Origin: Methanococcoides sp.
Lineage (GTDB): Archaea; Halobacteriota; Methanosarcinia; Methanosarcinales; Methanosarcinaceae
Direction of reading: 5' to 3'
Length of the DNA: 64,000 nucleotides
NCBI GenBank assembly: GCA_021108275.1
Contig: JAIORD010000031.1
Location: forward strand, 31,615-95,614
Part shown: positions 25,580-36,223 of the stretch, piece by piece
How positions within the stretch are numbered: the stretch's first letter is position 1
Layout: every line of letters begins with the position of its first letter
Position numbers and translations under genes: made by a program
The notes under the pieces: model-generated
The model's input: the letters and a program-made list of their open reading frames with translations, nothing else
The model's database searches: none
What the model was told of the DNA's origin: nothing

Positions 25580-25700
25580 GGTAAGACTATATAGGAATAT
25601 ATTTTTACTTAAAAGGGGGTCTTACCCCTCTTACCTTCTTACCTATATATTACTCGATAGCGTTTTTTCGGTAAGACCCATTGGCAAGGTGCCTCTTACC
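25580..25700. repeat. Six TCTTACC heptamers in the helicase promoter region
   Basis: TCTTACC occurs directly at 25620, 25629, 25637 and 25694, and inverted (GGTAAGA) at 25580 and 25670, in the 147 nt before the helicase start. The middle three are spaced 8-9 nt. The arrangement suggests an operator or origin-binding array. The helicase ribosome site GGAGG follows at 25711-25715. Confidence 0.55.
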
Positions 25701-25720
25701 TATCCTACCCGGAGGAACAT

Positions 25721-27241
25721 ATGACTAAAACAAGCATATTGGGAGCTCCAGGGTGTGGAAAAACAACCAGGCTGATAAAAGAATTCGTAAAACGACCAAA
25801 AAGTACGTTGTTGACCACATTTAGACGGGATGCCGCGGACGATATTCGCGGAAAGATGGTAACATCCACACAAATAGATTTTAAGATATTGGAGTCGAAC
25901 ATCAAGACAATACATGGGGAATGTTACACGCTTTTGGGTGGCCAAGCACATGCAAAAGTAGTAGATTCTGCAGATCTCAAACAATTCAGTTCTGAGGCCG
26001 GATATAAGCTCAAAGCACTAAATTATAACAATCCTGGGAGTGACCTGATTGATTGTCATACATGGTTAGCGAATACAGACACCCCTCTAAAGATGGTGCG
26101 GAAGTATCCAAATTTCAGGAAACTGAAAATTAGTCCGAGTAATGCCATCAATCATCTCAAACATTATGACGAATGGAAAAAAGAAAACGGATTAATTGAC
26201 TTTTCCGACATGTTAAAGGAGGTCCTGGAGCAACAGTTAGTTCCGGAACAAAATATTCTGATGGTGGATGAGTTCCAGGACCTAACTTACCTGCAGAACA
26301 AAATCTTCAACATGTGGGCCGAGGAAATGGATCATGTAACAATTGCGGGTGATCCATTGCAGAGCATATACGGATTTTGGGGAGGATCTCCGGAGTATTT
26401 TGACCAATTTCAAGGTGAACTTGAGGTTTTGCCAGAGTCTCATAGGCTTACTCCTGAGATCTGGAACTATGCAGTAGAGTTGGCACATTCTCATGGAATG
26501 CAAACGCCTGATATTGAAACATCTCATCGACACGGAATAATCAAACAGCTTCGTGAACGCGATTATTTCGCACATGTCGAGTTGTGGGAAGGGGTACCAA
26601 GCAATACAGCATTTCACTTGGTGAGGTCAAACTATCAGGCCTATGCTATAGCTCTCAGGATGGCCGAGAATGGGATTTTGTGGAATGGCCTTTATGAGTG
26701 GTCCAAGACAGAGTTATCTGCCTTAAATGCCATTCTATTAGCTAGAAATGCGCAACGTTTAGAAAAGGAACATATCGAGGCTTTAGTTGATAATTATCCT
26801 GCAAAATACTTCAATTTTGAAGGAACTAAACAAGCACTGAAAGCAACCATAGACAAAACACGCACGTCTGACTATCAGCATAAATTTATGACACCCCAAT
26901 TGTATCAGATCCTGAAGTCACCAGATCCGGCTGCATATATGTACAATCCTGGGAAGCTGAAAGCGGCAAAGATCAACAATACATTAGTTCGATACAGCCG
27001 ACCATTAAGCAGAGATGACATCTACACCACTTTGACAACAATACATGGGAGCAAGGGATTAGAAGCAGAGAAGGTATTTTTGCATACGGGAATCACGCAG
27101 ACCATCCAGAAATCTAAGAGGATCGATCCTGCAGCTGAAGCGAGGGTCTTTTATGTGGGAATTTCCAGGGCAAGAAATGAACTATATGTTGTGAAAGACA
27201 AAGGTCCAAACAATTATAGACTGCCGGCGGTGGTTGCATGA
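25721..27241 (+). CDS. UvrD/Rep-type superfamily 1 DNA helicase
   Basis: 506 aa. Walker A GAPGCGKTTR at about 8-17, motif Ia-like TTFRRDAADD, Walker B MVDEFQDLTYLQ, motif III AGDPLQSIYGF, motif IV-like PESHRLT, motif V TIHGSKGLEAEKV and motif VI FYVGISRARNELYV. It is shorter than UvrD and probably lacks the full accessory subdomains. It overlaps the primase gene by 4 nt, so the two form the element's replication module. Confidence 0.92.
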   Translation: MTKTSILGAPGCGKTTRLIKEFVKRPKSTLLTTFRRDAADDIRGKMVTSTQIDFKILESNIKTIHGECYTLLGGQAHAKVVDSADLKQFSSEAGYKLKALNYNNPGSDLIDCHTWLANTDTPLKMVRKYPNFRKLKISPSNAINHLKHYDEWKKENGLIDFSDMLKEVLEQQLVPEQNILMVDEFQDLTYLQNKIFNMWAEEMDHVTIAGDPLQSIYGFWGGSPEYFDQFQGELEVLPESHRLTPEIWNYAVELAHSHGMQTPDIETSHRHGIIKQLRERDYFAHVELWEGVPSNTAFHLVRSNYQAYAIALRMAENGILWNGLYEWSKTELSALNAILLARNAQRLEKEHIEALVDNYPAKYFNFEGTKQALKATIDKTRTSDYQHKFMTPQLYQILKSPDPAAYMYNPGKLKAAKINNTLVRYSRPLSRDDIYTTLTTIHGSKGLEAEKVFLHTGITQTIQKSKRIDPAAEARVFYVGISRARNELYVVKDKGPNNYRLPAVVA

Positions 27242-28671
27242 CCGTACTCACGATCAAAGAGATTGTCAAAAAACAACATAACTGGCTAAAGATGCTACAG
27301 GGAGAGTATAGAAACACTCCTATCCTTATCAAAGCAAAAGAAGGAGCTGTGGAGGACGGTGATGATCCAGACCTGTATCGTTGGCTTCCATTTTATGACA
27401 TCTGGCACAAGATCCGGAATCCAATTTACACCCGCGGGATATTGCCCAACGAGATCTTTATCGATCCAGACATTGAGAACTGGCAAACCATGAGGTCCGG
27501 GATTGTCAAGCTTCTCGAATACTGTGATGAAGCTAAGATTCCTATCACAGAATGTGCATATAGTGGAGGAAAGGGGATACACGTAAGCATATTCATAGCA
27601 CCTTTCAGTCTACATCCTGAGCTTGAGCAAAAGATAAGGGTTACCGGAATCGATTATATGCAAATAATCCGGGAGACGCTCTTTAAGGATATCTTCAAAG
27701 ATGCAGGCATTTCTCCGGAAAGCATAGGGGTAGACCTTAAGAAGATTCATTTCTCAAAAGACCGAATGGGTTCGATGGTACGTTGTTTTGGAGCTCTCCG
27801 GAAGGATGGTCGTTACAAGACACAGATTGATTCTGACAAGATTCCGGAATATCCACCACTGGCCAAAGACCTAGTCTTGAGAATTCCTGACGAAATCCCA
27901 ATGTGGAAAATAGAAGACACAGAGTTCCACCGTCATGTGTTGAAGGTCCTTAATCAGGAATGCTTGAAAGCAGAACAGAGAGTAGAGCGACCAAGCACAA
28001 GAATGGATGCAGATTTAGGCGAATATCCCTGTGTTCAAAGAATTCTTAACCTGGCCTCCCAAATCCCGGCGGGCCAGCGATACTATGCCGCTCAAGCAAT
28101 TGTATTAAGGGGGAGTGATTCAGGTGTTTCACAGGCAGAATCCAAGAAGTACGTTACTGAATTCATTAATCGGTGTAGCGGTCTAACAGCAAACGAGAAG
28201 CAAGTTAGAATAGAGCAGTCTGTCGGGATGTGGGGTGCTTATCACTTCTCTTGTAGTACCCTCAAATCCGTGTTTGGTGATGGCGTATGTGTTCCCCGGG
28301 AATGCCCACTAATTCAAAAATTGAATGAGAATAAGACGTTACCAGAAGAGGATATATCAAAGACTCCTGTTACTGCTGACAAATGGCCTCAATGTATCCA
28401 TCGTATCCTCAATGAAGAAAATCCTACCGATCCTATGCTACAGACCTTGGGGGCGTTCCTTGGACAGATGGGAATTCTTCAAGATGAAGCAGAAATGCTC
28501 TACGGTATGACAGGTGGAGATATCACTATTTTCCAGGGATCATATCGGAAATTAAGAACTGCGAGTTGTGAGAAGGTGCGACAAATGGGAGTTTGCCAAA
28601 AGGATCCGTGGTGTGTGAATGTGCCCAGTCCTCGATATCGAGCAGACAGGCAGGCAAACGCAGAGAGATAG
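27238..28671 (+). CDS. Fused archaeo-eukaryotic primase (PriS catalytic plus PriL iron-sulfur domain)
   Basis: 477 aa. The N-terminal half has the catalytic sites of the small primase subunit: D76-P-D78 (IFIDPDIE), SGGKGIHV with H115, and a third acidic motif in GVDLKKIHFSKDRMGS followed by MVRCFGALRKDG. The C-terminal half resembles the PriL domain: four cysteine sites (ECPL near 350, PQCIHRIL near 379, C444 with C453, C459) could bind a [4Fe-4S] cluster. Separate subunits are the rule in archaea, so this is a compact fusion. The stop is TAG, which could be partly read through in this lineage, adding about 20 residues. Confidence 0.82.
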   Translation: MTVLTIKEIVKKQHNWLKMLQGEYRNTPILIKAKEGAVEDGDDPDLYRWLPFYDIWHKIRNPIYTRGILPNEIFIDPDIENWQTMRSGIVKLLEYCDEAKIPITECAYSGGKGIHVSIFIAPFSLHPELEQKIRVTGIDYMQIIRETLFKDIFKDAGISPESIGVDLKKIHFSKDRMGSMVRCFGALRKDGRYKTQIDSDKIPEYPPLAKDLVLRIPDEIPMWKIEDTEFHRHVLKVLNQECLKAEQRVERPSTRMDADLGEYPCVQRILNLASQIPAGQRYYAAQAIVLRGSDSGVSQAESKKYVTEFINRCSGLTANEKQVRIEQSVGMWGAYHFSCSTLKSVFGDGVCVPRECPLIQKLNENKTLPEEDISKTPVTADKWPQCIHRILNEENPTDPMLQTLGAFLGQMGILQDEAEMLYGMTGGDITIFQGSYRKLRTASCEKVRQMGVCQKDPWCVNVPSPRYRADRQANAER

Positions 28672-29031
28672 AAATCAAGGCTGACAGATAACCGCCACCA
28701 ACCTCGGAAAACCACCTGCATGGGAGGTCTAAAATGACAAAAGAAACCAACATTGCTCACGGCTGTTTAAAAAAAGTCAAACCTTGATGGTATATCATTT
28801 AGCTGGTAAGCGCAAAGAGATTGATTTTTAGAACCATAATATGTGACAAAGCGACAGGGTAAGCGATATATAATGAGACAAATGAGGAAATTAAATAAGT
28901 ATGTGGTATTTCTGAGAAAAGTTAGTATGAATAAAAAGACATCTGCAGAAAGTAGGAATAAATGGACATAGCTTGGTATTTACTTTCACCTACACCCATC
29001 TTCAACTCTATGTTACTATCCTTAATCCTCC
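28672..29031. other. Spacer between primase and hsdR
   Basis: 360 nt between convergent genes. No gene is supported; the best short frame (ATG 28735) has 16 codons. AT-rich. It marks the boundary between the replication half and the defence-cargo half of the element. Confidence 0.4.
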
Positions 29032-32000
29032 TTATTGCGTCCAAGAATTTGAAAGCGTTTCAGCTTGTTTTAACACTAATTCGATAGCTTCCGGAGCCAT
29101 ATCCGGTGGATATTTGTAACGTTGTAATGTACGGCGAACAAGAATGCGTAATTTGGCCCTTACACTGTCACGTACCTGCCAATCCACTGTAGTAGATTTG
29201 CGTAGCTTTTCAGTGATCTCTACAGCGATCTTTTTGAGGGTTTCATCCCCTAACTCACGGACAGCACTTTCATTGTCTGCCAATGCATCATAAAATGCTA
29301 TTTCATCAGGGTTCAGACCAAGAGCTTCATCGTGTTCCAGCCCTTTCCGATAGTCTTTTGCGATCTGGATAAGCTCTTCAATGACCTGAGCGGTCTCAAT
29401 GGCACGATTGTTGTATTTGCGTAGGGTTTCCTGCAAACGTTCACTGTATTTTTTTTCCTGAACAACATTGTTGGACGATCTTGACCTTATCTGATCTTTT
29501 AGCAGCTTTTCTAATAATTCGACTGCTAAGTTACGATATTTCATGTGCCTTATATCTTCCAGAAATTCATCCGATAATAGGCTAATTTCTGGTTTTTCTA
29601 AACCTGCAAGTTCGAATATATCAATGACACCGTCTGCAATTATAGAATTGTCAAGTATCTGTTTAAGGATAGAGTTCTTCTCTTCCTGTGTCCGTTTTTT
29701 ATCAACGGATGTGAATTTACCAATGGCTGCCTTGATGGCTGCAAAAAAGGCGATCTCGGCATGGAGGGGTTCAACTTCATCTAAAGTACTACACAATGAA
29801 TATGCTTTGGTGATGGCGAGTACTGTGTCCAGATAACGTTTTTTACCGTCATCAAGTCCTAAGATATGGTTCGCTGCGGGTACAAGCAGTTTGTAGGCAT
29901 TGATCTCAAAGCCGCTGTAATCGAAGCCATGGAAAAGCCCACGAACAATATCCATTTTTTCCAGTACTATGGAATAGGCTTCTTCAGCATTTCTTGTGGG
30001 TTCACCTCTGCCTTTGGCTTCGGTGTAGTTATTGAGTGCTTGTTTTAGTTCGTTTGCGATCCCGATGTAATCTACTACCAGCCCCCCGGGCTTGTTACCA
30101 AATACCCGATTAACTCTTGCAGTGGCTTGTATCAGATTATGATCTCTCATGGGTTTGTCGATGTACATGGTATGACAGCAGGGTACATCAAAACCTGTGA
30201 GCCACATGTCACGTACTATGACCAATTTTAGCGGGTCTTCACTGTCTTTGAAACGGTATTCAATATCTTTTTTGACCTGTTTGCTGTAAATGTGTGGCTG
30301 GAGTTCTTTTTTATCGGATGCTAAGCCGGTCATTACGACCTTTATCACACCTTTTTTCGGATCGGTATTGTGCCACTGCGGACGTAATGCCACTATTTCA
30401 TCATAGAGGTCCACACAGATCCTACGGCTCATGCCTACGATCATTGCTTTGCCTTCCATTGCCTCATTACGCTTTTCAAAATGTTGGACAAGATCGGCGG
30501 CGATCTGTTGAATACGTGGTTTAGAACCTACGAGTTTTTCCAGACGACTCCATTCGCTTTTGGTCTTTTCACGATTGGAGATATCTTCTTCGTCTTCGAC
30601 TATTTCCTCGACCTTTGAAGATAGTTCTTCAATTTGTGCATTGTTCAGGTCAAGCTTGGCTAAGCGGGATTCATAATAAATGGGTACTGTTGCGCCATCA
30701 TCCACGGCATCCTGAATATCATAAATCGAGACTTCCCTGCCAAATACATCATAGGTGTCTTTGTCCTGCGATGATATGGGTGTGCCTGTAAATCCGATGA
30801 ATGAAGCATTTGGTAAAGCATCACGCAGATATCTGGAATATCCGAATACCGTTTTGCTGCCTATTACTTTGCCGTCATAATCTTTTATGTCAACCAGGCG
30901 ACCTTTGCTACCATATTGGCTGCGGTGGGCCTCATCTGAGATTACCACGATGTTGTGACGGGAGTTCAGGATCGGATGTGTGGTTTCATCCCCAATGGGT
31001 GAGAATTTCTGTATGGTGGTAAAGATTATCCCGCCGGATTCCCTTTCAGAAAGCATCAGGCGTAGTTCTTCCCGATCTTGAGCTTGCACCGGCGTTTGTT
31101 TGAACAGTTCTTGCAGATTGGAGAAGGTCTTGAACAGTTGCCCGTCCAGATCGGTACGGTCGGTCACTACCAGTATGGTAGGATTGTTCATTTCCGGCTG
31201 CTGCAAGAGTTTACCTGCATAACAGCACATTAGGATGCTCTTACCGGACCCCTGAGTATGCCAGACAACCCCGGCCTTTTTGCTGCCGGGTACTACTTCT
31301 TTCCCATAGGTTGCACGATCATCATAAGTAATATGCTCATCCGGCAGCCGTGAGGCTATCAGTGTCGCATTCACCGCTGCACGTACAGCATGGAATTGAT
31401 GATAGCCGGCGATTTTCTTAACAATGCTTCCGCCATCGTTCTCAAAGAGTATGAAATAGCGAAGGTAATCAAGCAGCAATTCCCTATCAAAGAATCCCCG
31501 CACAACTGCCTCCAGTTGCCATTCCAATAACGGTTTATCATTCTCACCCGAAATTGTACGCCAGGGTGCAAACCTTTCCTTATTAGCTGTTAGTGACCCA
31601 ATGCGTGCATTGAACCCATCACTTATTATCAGGGCTTCATTGAACACAAAAAGATCACTGATCTCATCTTTGTAGGTCTGCAACTGAGTGTAAGCATCCC
31701 AAATATCAACATCCTCATCATTCGGAGTCTTAAGCTCCAACACAGCAATAGGCAACCCATTGATAAAACAAACAACATCCGGCCTTCGAGGCTGCTTTAC
31801 CCCCTGAATCGTAAATTGATTGACCGCCAGAAACCGATTGTTCTCCCCTTTCTCAAAATCGATCAAGAACGCCCGATCCGAAACCACTTCTCCCTCGTTC
31901 TCGCCACCTTCTCCAATTTTCCGATACTCAACCGGCACCCCTTCCAACAAAAACCGATGAAAGCCCCAATTATTAGTGGTCAGGTCTAACCTTTCAGGTT

Positions 32001-32226
32001 TTAAAACAACTGCCAAAGCCTGCTCAATAGCACTTTCCGGCAAGTCCCCATTGATACGCACCAATGCTTCCCGTAAATACCGCTTTAGAACTACCTCATG
32101 GTAATCACTGCGCTCAGGATTAGCTGAATCTGGAGCAATGTCAGGCCCATAGAGAACATCCCAGTCCTTTTCCCTAAACCAGTCAAGGCAGAGTTGTTCG
32201 AGTTCGTCTTCGTTCATCGGTAGCAT
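29032..32226 (-). CDS. hsdR: Type I restriction enzyme subunit R (HsdR)
   Basis: 1064 aa, full length. The N-terminal nuclease domain (HSDR_N) includes the [19 protein letters not shown] segment with the D...ExK site. A SF2 translocase follows, with Walker [28 protein letters not shown] and later helicase motifs ([27 protein letters not shown]). The C-terminal helical domain binds HsdM and HsdS. It is the last gene of the M-S-R operon, 61 nt after hsdS. Confidence 0.96.
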   Translation of the reverse strand: MLPMNEDELEQLCLDWFREKDWDVLYGPDIAPDSANPERSDYHEVVLKRYLREALVRINGDLPESAIEQALAVVLKPERLDLTTNNWGFHRFLLEGVPVEYRKIGEGGENEGEVVSDRAFLIDFEKGENNRFLAVNQFTIQGVKQPRRPDVVCFINGLPIAVLELKTPNDEDVDIWDAYTQLQTYKDEISDLFVFNEALIISDGFNARIGSLTANKERFAPWRTISGENDKPLLEWQLEAVVRGFFDRELLLDYLRYFILFENDGGSIVKKIAGYHQFHAVRAAVNATLIASRLPDEHITYDDRATYGKEVVPGSKKAGVVWHTQGSGKSILMCCYAGKLLQQPEMNNPTILVVTDRTDLDGQLFKTFSNLQELFKQTPVQAQDREELRLMLSERESGGIIFTTIQKFSPIGDETTHPILNSRHNIVVISDEAHRSQYGSKGRLVDIKDYDGKVIGSKTVFGYSRYLRDALPNASFIGFTGTPISSQDKDTYDVFGREVSIYDIQDAVDDGATVPIYYESRLAKLDLNNAQIEELSSKVEEIVEDEEDISNREKTKSEWSRLEKLVGSKPRIQQIAADLVQHFEKRNEAMEGKAMIVGMSRRICVDLYDEIVALRPQWHNTDPKKGVIKVVMTGLASDKKELQPHIYSKQVKKDIEYRFKDSEDPLKLVIVRDMWLTGFDVPCCHTMYIDKPMRDHNLIQATARVNRVFGNKPGGLVVDYIGIANELKQALNNYTEAKGRGEPTRNAEEAYSIVLEKMDIVRGLFHGFDYSGFEINAYKLLVPAANHILGLDDGKKRYLDTVLAITKAYSLCSTLDEVEPLHAEIAFFAAIKAAIGKFTSVDKKRTQEEKNSILKQILDNSIIADGVIDIFELAGLEKPEISLLSDEFLEDIRHMKYRNLAVELLEKLLKDQIRSRSSNNVVQEKKYSERLQETLRKYNNRAIETAQVIEELIQIAKDYRKGLEHDEALGLNPDEIAFYDALADNESAVRELGDETLKKIAVEITEKLRKSTTVDWQVRDSVRAKLRILVRRTLQRYKYPPDMAPEAIELVLKQAETLSNSWTQ

Positions 32227-32287
32227 TCCTTTTTAGTTCTAGAGGTTCACTTTCAGCACTTTCAACGTTTTTTAATTTTAATGGGAA

Positions 32288-33736
32288 TTATGCATCAACT
32301 TCGTCAAGTTTAATGTTCTCAACTGATAGCTCCCCGGATAGGAGTTTGGGGAGGAGAAAATCTCGTAATTCTTTTAATATTTTTGATTCAATCATATGCT
32401 GATTTATTTTATCTAGAAATGCACACATATATACATTATATTGTTCAACTATTTTTTCAGAAGGAATAATCACTGGCATGTCCGCCAATCCTTTATCCCA
32501 CACTGCGTAAGGAATCGTGGTACCTCTGGAATACGCATTTGCATACTCGACAGAAGAATTTTGGTTAAGTAAAAATAACGAGTAGCTAAAATAATTTTTA
32601 TCTTTTGGTCTAAGAACAAAAACTGTAGTTCTAGTGACTCCAGAAAAGGAGGCAAAATTGACTCTGTGGAAATATGCTCGCATGGCACCAAACAAAATAT
32701 CACCATTTTCAAAAGCAATTAAACTACTTTTTGCTTCTGAAAAATCTTTATAATCATCGATCCCAATTTGATTCATAGGTAAACATTCAATTGGCACATA
32801 TTTTCTATTTTGTAGGTAATTTCCCGATTTTAAACTATGCTTTACATTCTCTACCAAATCATTAAATTTTCCGACACGCCACCCTTCCGGCACTTCTCCC
32901 AATTCCGAATCCCACATCGCCGCCGGAAACAGCTCAGCAGTGCCTTTAAGCTGTGCATATTCTTCTGGCTGTTCGGCTTGCATCTTATCCAGCCCTTCGT
33001 CTGATCTGCCGGAGATGGCACGCATGGCGGCACGGTTCACACTTTCGGCATCTTCGCCTGCTTCGATAGCTGCGATTTTGGCTTTGACAGGCTCGAAATC
33101 GACAAACCAGCTTTTGAAGATGGCTTGCGCCATGGCTTCTAGGTTTTGGTTGATCTGGTTATTGAGTTCGATTTTGTCATCTAATTTTTGAAGAATTTGT
33201 CCAATTTTCGATTGTGTCTCTAGATTTGGATAATATATAGGAAGATTACTAAGAATTTTTGTATTTATTGAAGGCATTGTTGCACCAACCGCAATGCTCT
33301 TTATGTAATTCTTAAACCCTTCAAATCCAAAGAAATAAGACAGATATACAGGATCTATTTTTGTTTTATCAACCCTTACTCGCAAACAACGACCTGAAAA
33401 TAACCATCCATCTTCTTCCTGCCTAACAAGTGCTCTACGATCCACGGAACCAACCCTAGAAAATACAATATCGCCTTCTTCTATACAGTACTTTGAAAGG
33501 CGTGCTTTATCTTCATCTGACACAAGGGGCATGTTCTGATAAGTGATTCTATTATCACCTAAATGTTCAACAGTAATTATTGGAGTACCCATCAATACAT
33601 AGTCTTCATTATGTAGTTGGCTTCCAAAAGGACCGGTTTGAACACCATTTTTTTCTAAACAAAGTTTGGCTAATATCTCTTGGGAAAATGAAGCACTCAT
33701 TTTTCCGTATTCAGTATGTTGAGTATCAGAACTCAT
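32288..33736 (-). CDS. hsdS: Type I restriction enzyme specificity subunit (HsdS)
   Basis: 482 aa from the ATG at 33736, which overlaps the end of hsdM by 11 nt; an upstream ATG at 33793 lies inside hsdM and is less likely. There are two target recognition domains, about 15-150 and about 260-400. Each is followed by a conserved helical spacer (IGQILQKLDDKIELNNQINQ and the C-terminal MIESKILKELRDFLLPKLLS). The two domains define a bipartite target that cannot be read from sequence. There is no second or inverted hsdS nearby, so phase variation by inversion is unlikely. Confidence 0.93.
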   Translation of the reverse strand: MSSDTQHTEYGKMSASFSQEILAKLCLEKNGVQTGPFGSQLHNEDYVLMGTPIITVEHLGDNRITYQNMPLVSDEDKARLSKYCIEEGDIVFSRVGSVDRRALVRQEEDGWLFSGRCLRVRVDKTKIDPVYLSYFFGFEGFKNYIKSIAVGATMPSINTKILSNLPIYYPNLETQSKIGQILQKLDDKIELNNQINQNLEAMAQAIFKSWFVDFEPVKAKIAAIEAGEDAESVNRAAMRAISGRSDEGLDKMQAEQPEEYAQLKGTAELFPAAMWDSELGEVPEGWRVGKFNDLVENVKHSLKSGNYLQNRKYVPIECLPMNQIGIDDYKDFSEAKSSLIAFENGDILFGAMRAYFHRVNFASFSGVTRTTVFVLRPKDKNYFSYSLFLLNQNSSVEYANAYSRGTTIPYAVWDKGLADMPVIIPSEKIVEQYNVYMCAFLDKINQHMIESKILKELRDFLLPKLLSGELSVENIKLDEVDA

Positions 33737-35432
33737 ATCCCAATCCCGCCAAATTCTTCCGAATTTCAGTTTCCAGCCTGTCGCTCTCTTCAAACTGTGC
33801 TTTCAACTTGCTCGTAAGAGAGGCCATATTTTCAGCAAAGGGGATGCCATCGTCCTCTTCTGCTTCTGCACCTACATAACGTCCAGGAGTTAGTACAAAA
33901 TCGTGCTTTTTTATTGTGGCGAGGTCTGAAGAAAAGCAGAAACCGGGGGTGTTATTTTCTTCTGACCAGTCTTGTTGCCAGGTATGGAAGGTGTTTGATA
34001 TTTCTTGTATATCTTCATCTTTAAAATCACGGAGGACACGGTCTTTCATATAACCAAGATTGCGAGCATCAATGAACAGAATTTCACCCTGTCGGTTTCG
34101 TTTTCCATCCTTTGCAGCCTTGTCCTTGGTCAAGAACCAGATGCAAGCGGGGATCTGAGTATTAGTGAACAATTGCCCGGGCAGTGCAACCATGCACTCC
34201 ACGATATCATTCTCTACAAGGGCTTTGCGTATCTCGCCCTCATTATTGGTGTTACTGCTCATGGAGCCGTTAGCAAGCAGTAGTGCCATGCTGCCGGTTG
34301 GTGCAAGGTGGTGTAGCATGTGCTGCATCCACGCAAAGTTAGCATTCTTTTGAGGGGGAGTGCCATATTTCCAGCGTGGGTCATCTGCCAGCTTCTCATG
34401 CCACCACTCCTTCATATTGAAAGGAGGGTTGGCCATCACAAAATCGGCACGCAGGTCGGGGTGCTGGTCATCGAGGAAGGAATCGGCGTTCTTTTTGCCG
34501 AAATTAAAATCAATGCCACGGATAGCCATATTCATGGCAGCCAGTTTCCATGTAGTCGGATTTGACTCCTGACCATACACAGATATCTGTTTTTTCTGCT
34601 CGGAAGCTTTGTAGTGCTTTACATTAGCGTGATTTTCAATGAACTTATCACTGGAAACAAAAAAACCGCCACTGCCCATAGCAGGATCATACACACGACC
34701 TTTGTAAGGCTCCAGCATCTCAACGATCAGAGTAACAATAGCCTTTGGTGTATAGTACTGGCCACCCTGTTTACCCTCAGCAAGTGCGAACTGACCCAAA
34801 AAATACTCATACACATGACCGAGAATATCCTTTGACTTAAGGTTCAGCTTCTCATCATTGAACTCGGGATAATGAAAACGGGTATTACTGAAATTATTGA
34901 TAAGCCCGATAAGCTTCTCGGAATCGAGCTGATACTGGCCGATCCTGTTAAGAATGCCTTTAAGCTTGGGATTAGCCTTCTCGATCTCATCTAAAGCATT
35001 ATCGATCAGCCATGAGACCGACTTTAGCTTAACATCCTCGCCTTGTTCATTTTTCCAAATAACGGTATTTAATGAAAGGATACTTTTTTCCTTAAGAATG
35101 TCCCAGCGTGCAGTCTTTGGCACCCAGAAAACATTCTTCTCAGCATAATAATCCCTTATCTCCAGTTCCTCAGCAATAGCGTGCTGATATTCCTCTTCAT
35201 TGGAATAATCCTCACGAGGCAGATAATAGATATTCTCATCATCATCCTTTTTGAACAACTCAATAAGTTCGTTCTGGCGCTCTTCAAAAGCATCAGAGAC
35301 ATATTTGAGGAAGATCAAGCCCAAAACCACATGCTTGTAGTTAGCCGCATCCATATTAGAACGAAGTTTATCTGCCGCTTTCCAGAGCTTTGTCTCAAAC
35401 TCTTTAAAAAATTGCTGTTCAATATCAGTCAT
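33726..35432 (-). CDS. hsdM: Type I restriction-modification DNA methyltransferase (HsdM)
   Basis: 568 aa. The N-terminal helical HsdM_N domain is followed by the adenine methyltransferase domain. The SAM site is DPAMGSGGFFVSS, the catalytic motif IV is NPPFNMKEWW, and the family segment GQFALAEGKQGGQYYTPKAI precedes it. It probably makes N6-methyladenine. It is the first gene of the hsdMSR operon, which is a coherent, intact type I system. Confidence 0.96.
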   Translation of the reverse strand: MTDIEQQFFKEFETKLWKAADKLRSNMDAANYKHVVLGLIFLKYVSDAFEERQNELIELFKKDDDENIYYLPREDYSNEEEYQHAIAEELEIRDYYAEKNVFWVPKTARWDILKEKSILSLNTVIWKNEQGEDVKLKSVSWLIDNALDEIEKANPKLKGILNRIGQYQLDSEKLIGLINNFSNTRFHYPEFNDEKLNLKSKDILGHVYEYFLGQFALAEGKQGGQYYTPKAIVTLIVEMLEPYKGRVYDPAMGSGGFFVSSDKFIENHANVKHYKASEQKKQISVYGQESNPTTWKLAAMNMAIRGIDFNFGKKNADSFLDDQHPDLRADFVMANPPFNMKEWWHEKLADDPRWKYGTPPQKNANFAWMQHMLHHLAPTGSMALLLANGSMSSNTNNEGEIRKALVENDIVECMVALPGQLFTNTQIPACIWFLTKDKAAKDGKRNRQGEILFIDARNLGYMKDRVLRDFKDEDIQEISNTFHTWQQDWSEENNTPGFCFSSDLATIKKHDFVLTPGRYVGAEAEEDDGIPFAENMASLTSKLKAQFEESDRLETEIRKNLAGLGYEF

Positions 35433-36223
35433 AATTAATGCCTTCTATTATTTAAATTGTTAATCAGCTTAATAAACCAGTATAATAACCAGTTTATCAA
35501 AGTCGTATAGTGTCGATGTTTTTCTTAGCCACAAGAGATATTTAGGACCTGAAATGTCGTGTTTTTCAGAACTTAATAAATTATCTGATGAGCTGAAATA
35601 TAGATGTTAATATAAAACATTTCCTAAAATTTATTTGACTTCATTAAGTAATTTAATTTTAAAATATGGCTTATTAATTTCTGTTATTTTGATAATGTTT
35701 CTCAAACAAAATAAGATAAAAACAAAGAAATTTAAATTTTTAACAATGCTAAAATACCATTGATGTTTTTCAAATGAATCAAAAATCAAGAAATAAACGA
35801 TTTGATATTTTATTTTGAATTTACTTTTAAAAATTTCAGGCATTCATTTTCAAGGATACCTATTACCCCGACTTGCTGTGCGCAGTCCCTGATATCCATG
35901 CAGCATCTATAATATCCTGCCACATATCATCATCACCTTTAACTATTTTCATTTCTGAAGTCATATTATCAGTCCTCCTTTTCTTTCAGATAAGTCTCAT
36001 ACTGTTTTTGTTCATCCCAAGTGATTTAGCCAATTTGGTGAGGACAAATGCTATTGGGAACATCCAAAAAGACCATTGAGCTACTCCCACATAGAAAATT
36101 AGTTTCTGAGTAAAACGCATTGTGGTTCAGGAGTAATTGGCACTGATATGCATCCTTGGGGGATGAAAAGAGGAAGAAGGTTGATTTGAAAGGAATGATA
36201 GGTTTTCGCATCTCAGCAAACGA
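35433..36223. other. AT-rich spacer upstream of hsdM
   Basis: About 790 nt of very AT-rich sequence. It should hold the hsdM promoter. Apart from the 33-residue frame listed separately, I see no supported gene; a 70-codon lysine-rich frame at 35631-35843 (-) looks like chance in AT-rich DNA. Confidence 0.4.
35863..35964 (-). CDS. Putative 33-residue protein with strong ribosome site
   Basis: Reads MTSEMKIVKGDDDMWQDIID, then AAWISGTAHSKSG. GGAGGACTGATA directly precedes the ATG, an unusually good Shine-Dalgarno for such a short frame. It lies alone in a non-coding stretch between hsdM and the HD gene. It may be a small regulator, an antitoxin-like peptide or a truncated gene start. Confidence 0.4.
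   Translation of the reverse strand: MTSEMKIVKGDDDMWQDIIDAAWISGTAHSKSG

Noticed and set aside
32288..35432. Phase-variable type I system
   Set aside because: There is one hsdS only, no inverted partial copy and no recombinase beside it, so no inversion switch is visible.
35631..35843. Possible 70-codon gene
   Set aside because: Composition is Lys/Ile/Phe-rich as expected from random AT-rich DNA, with no ribosome site.
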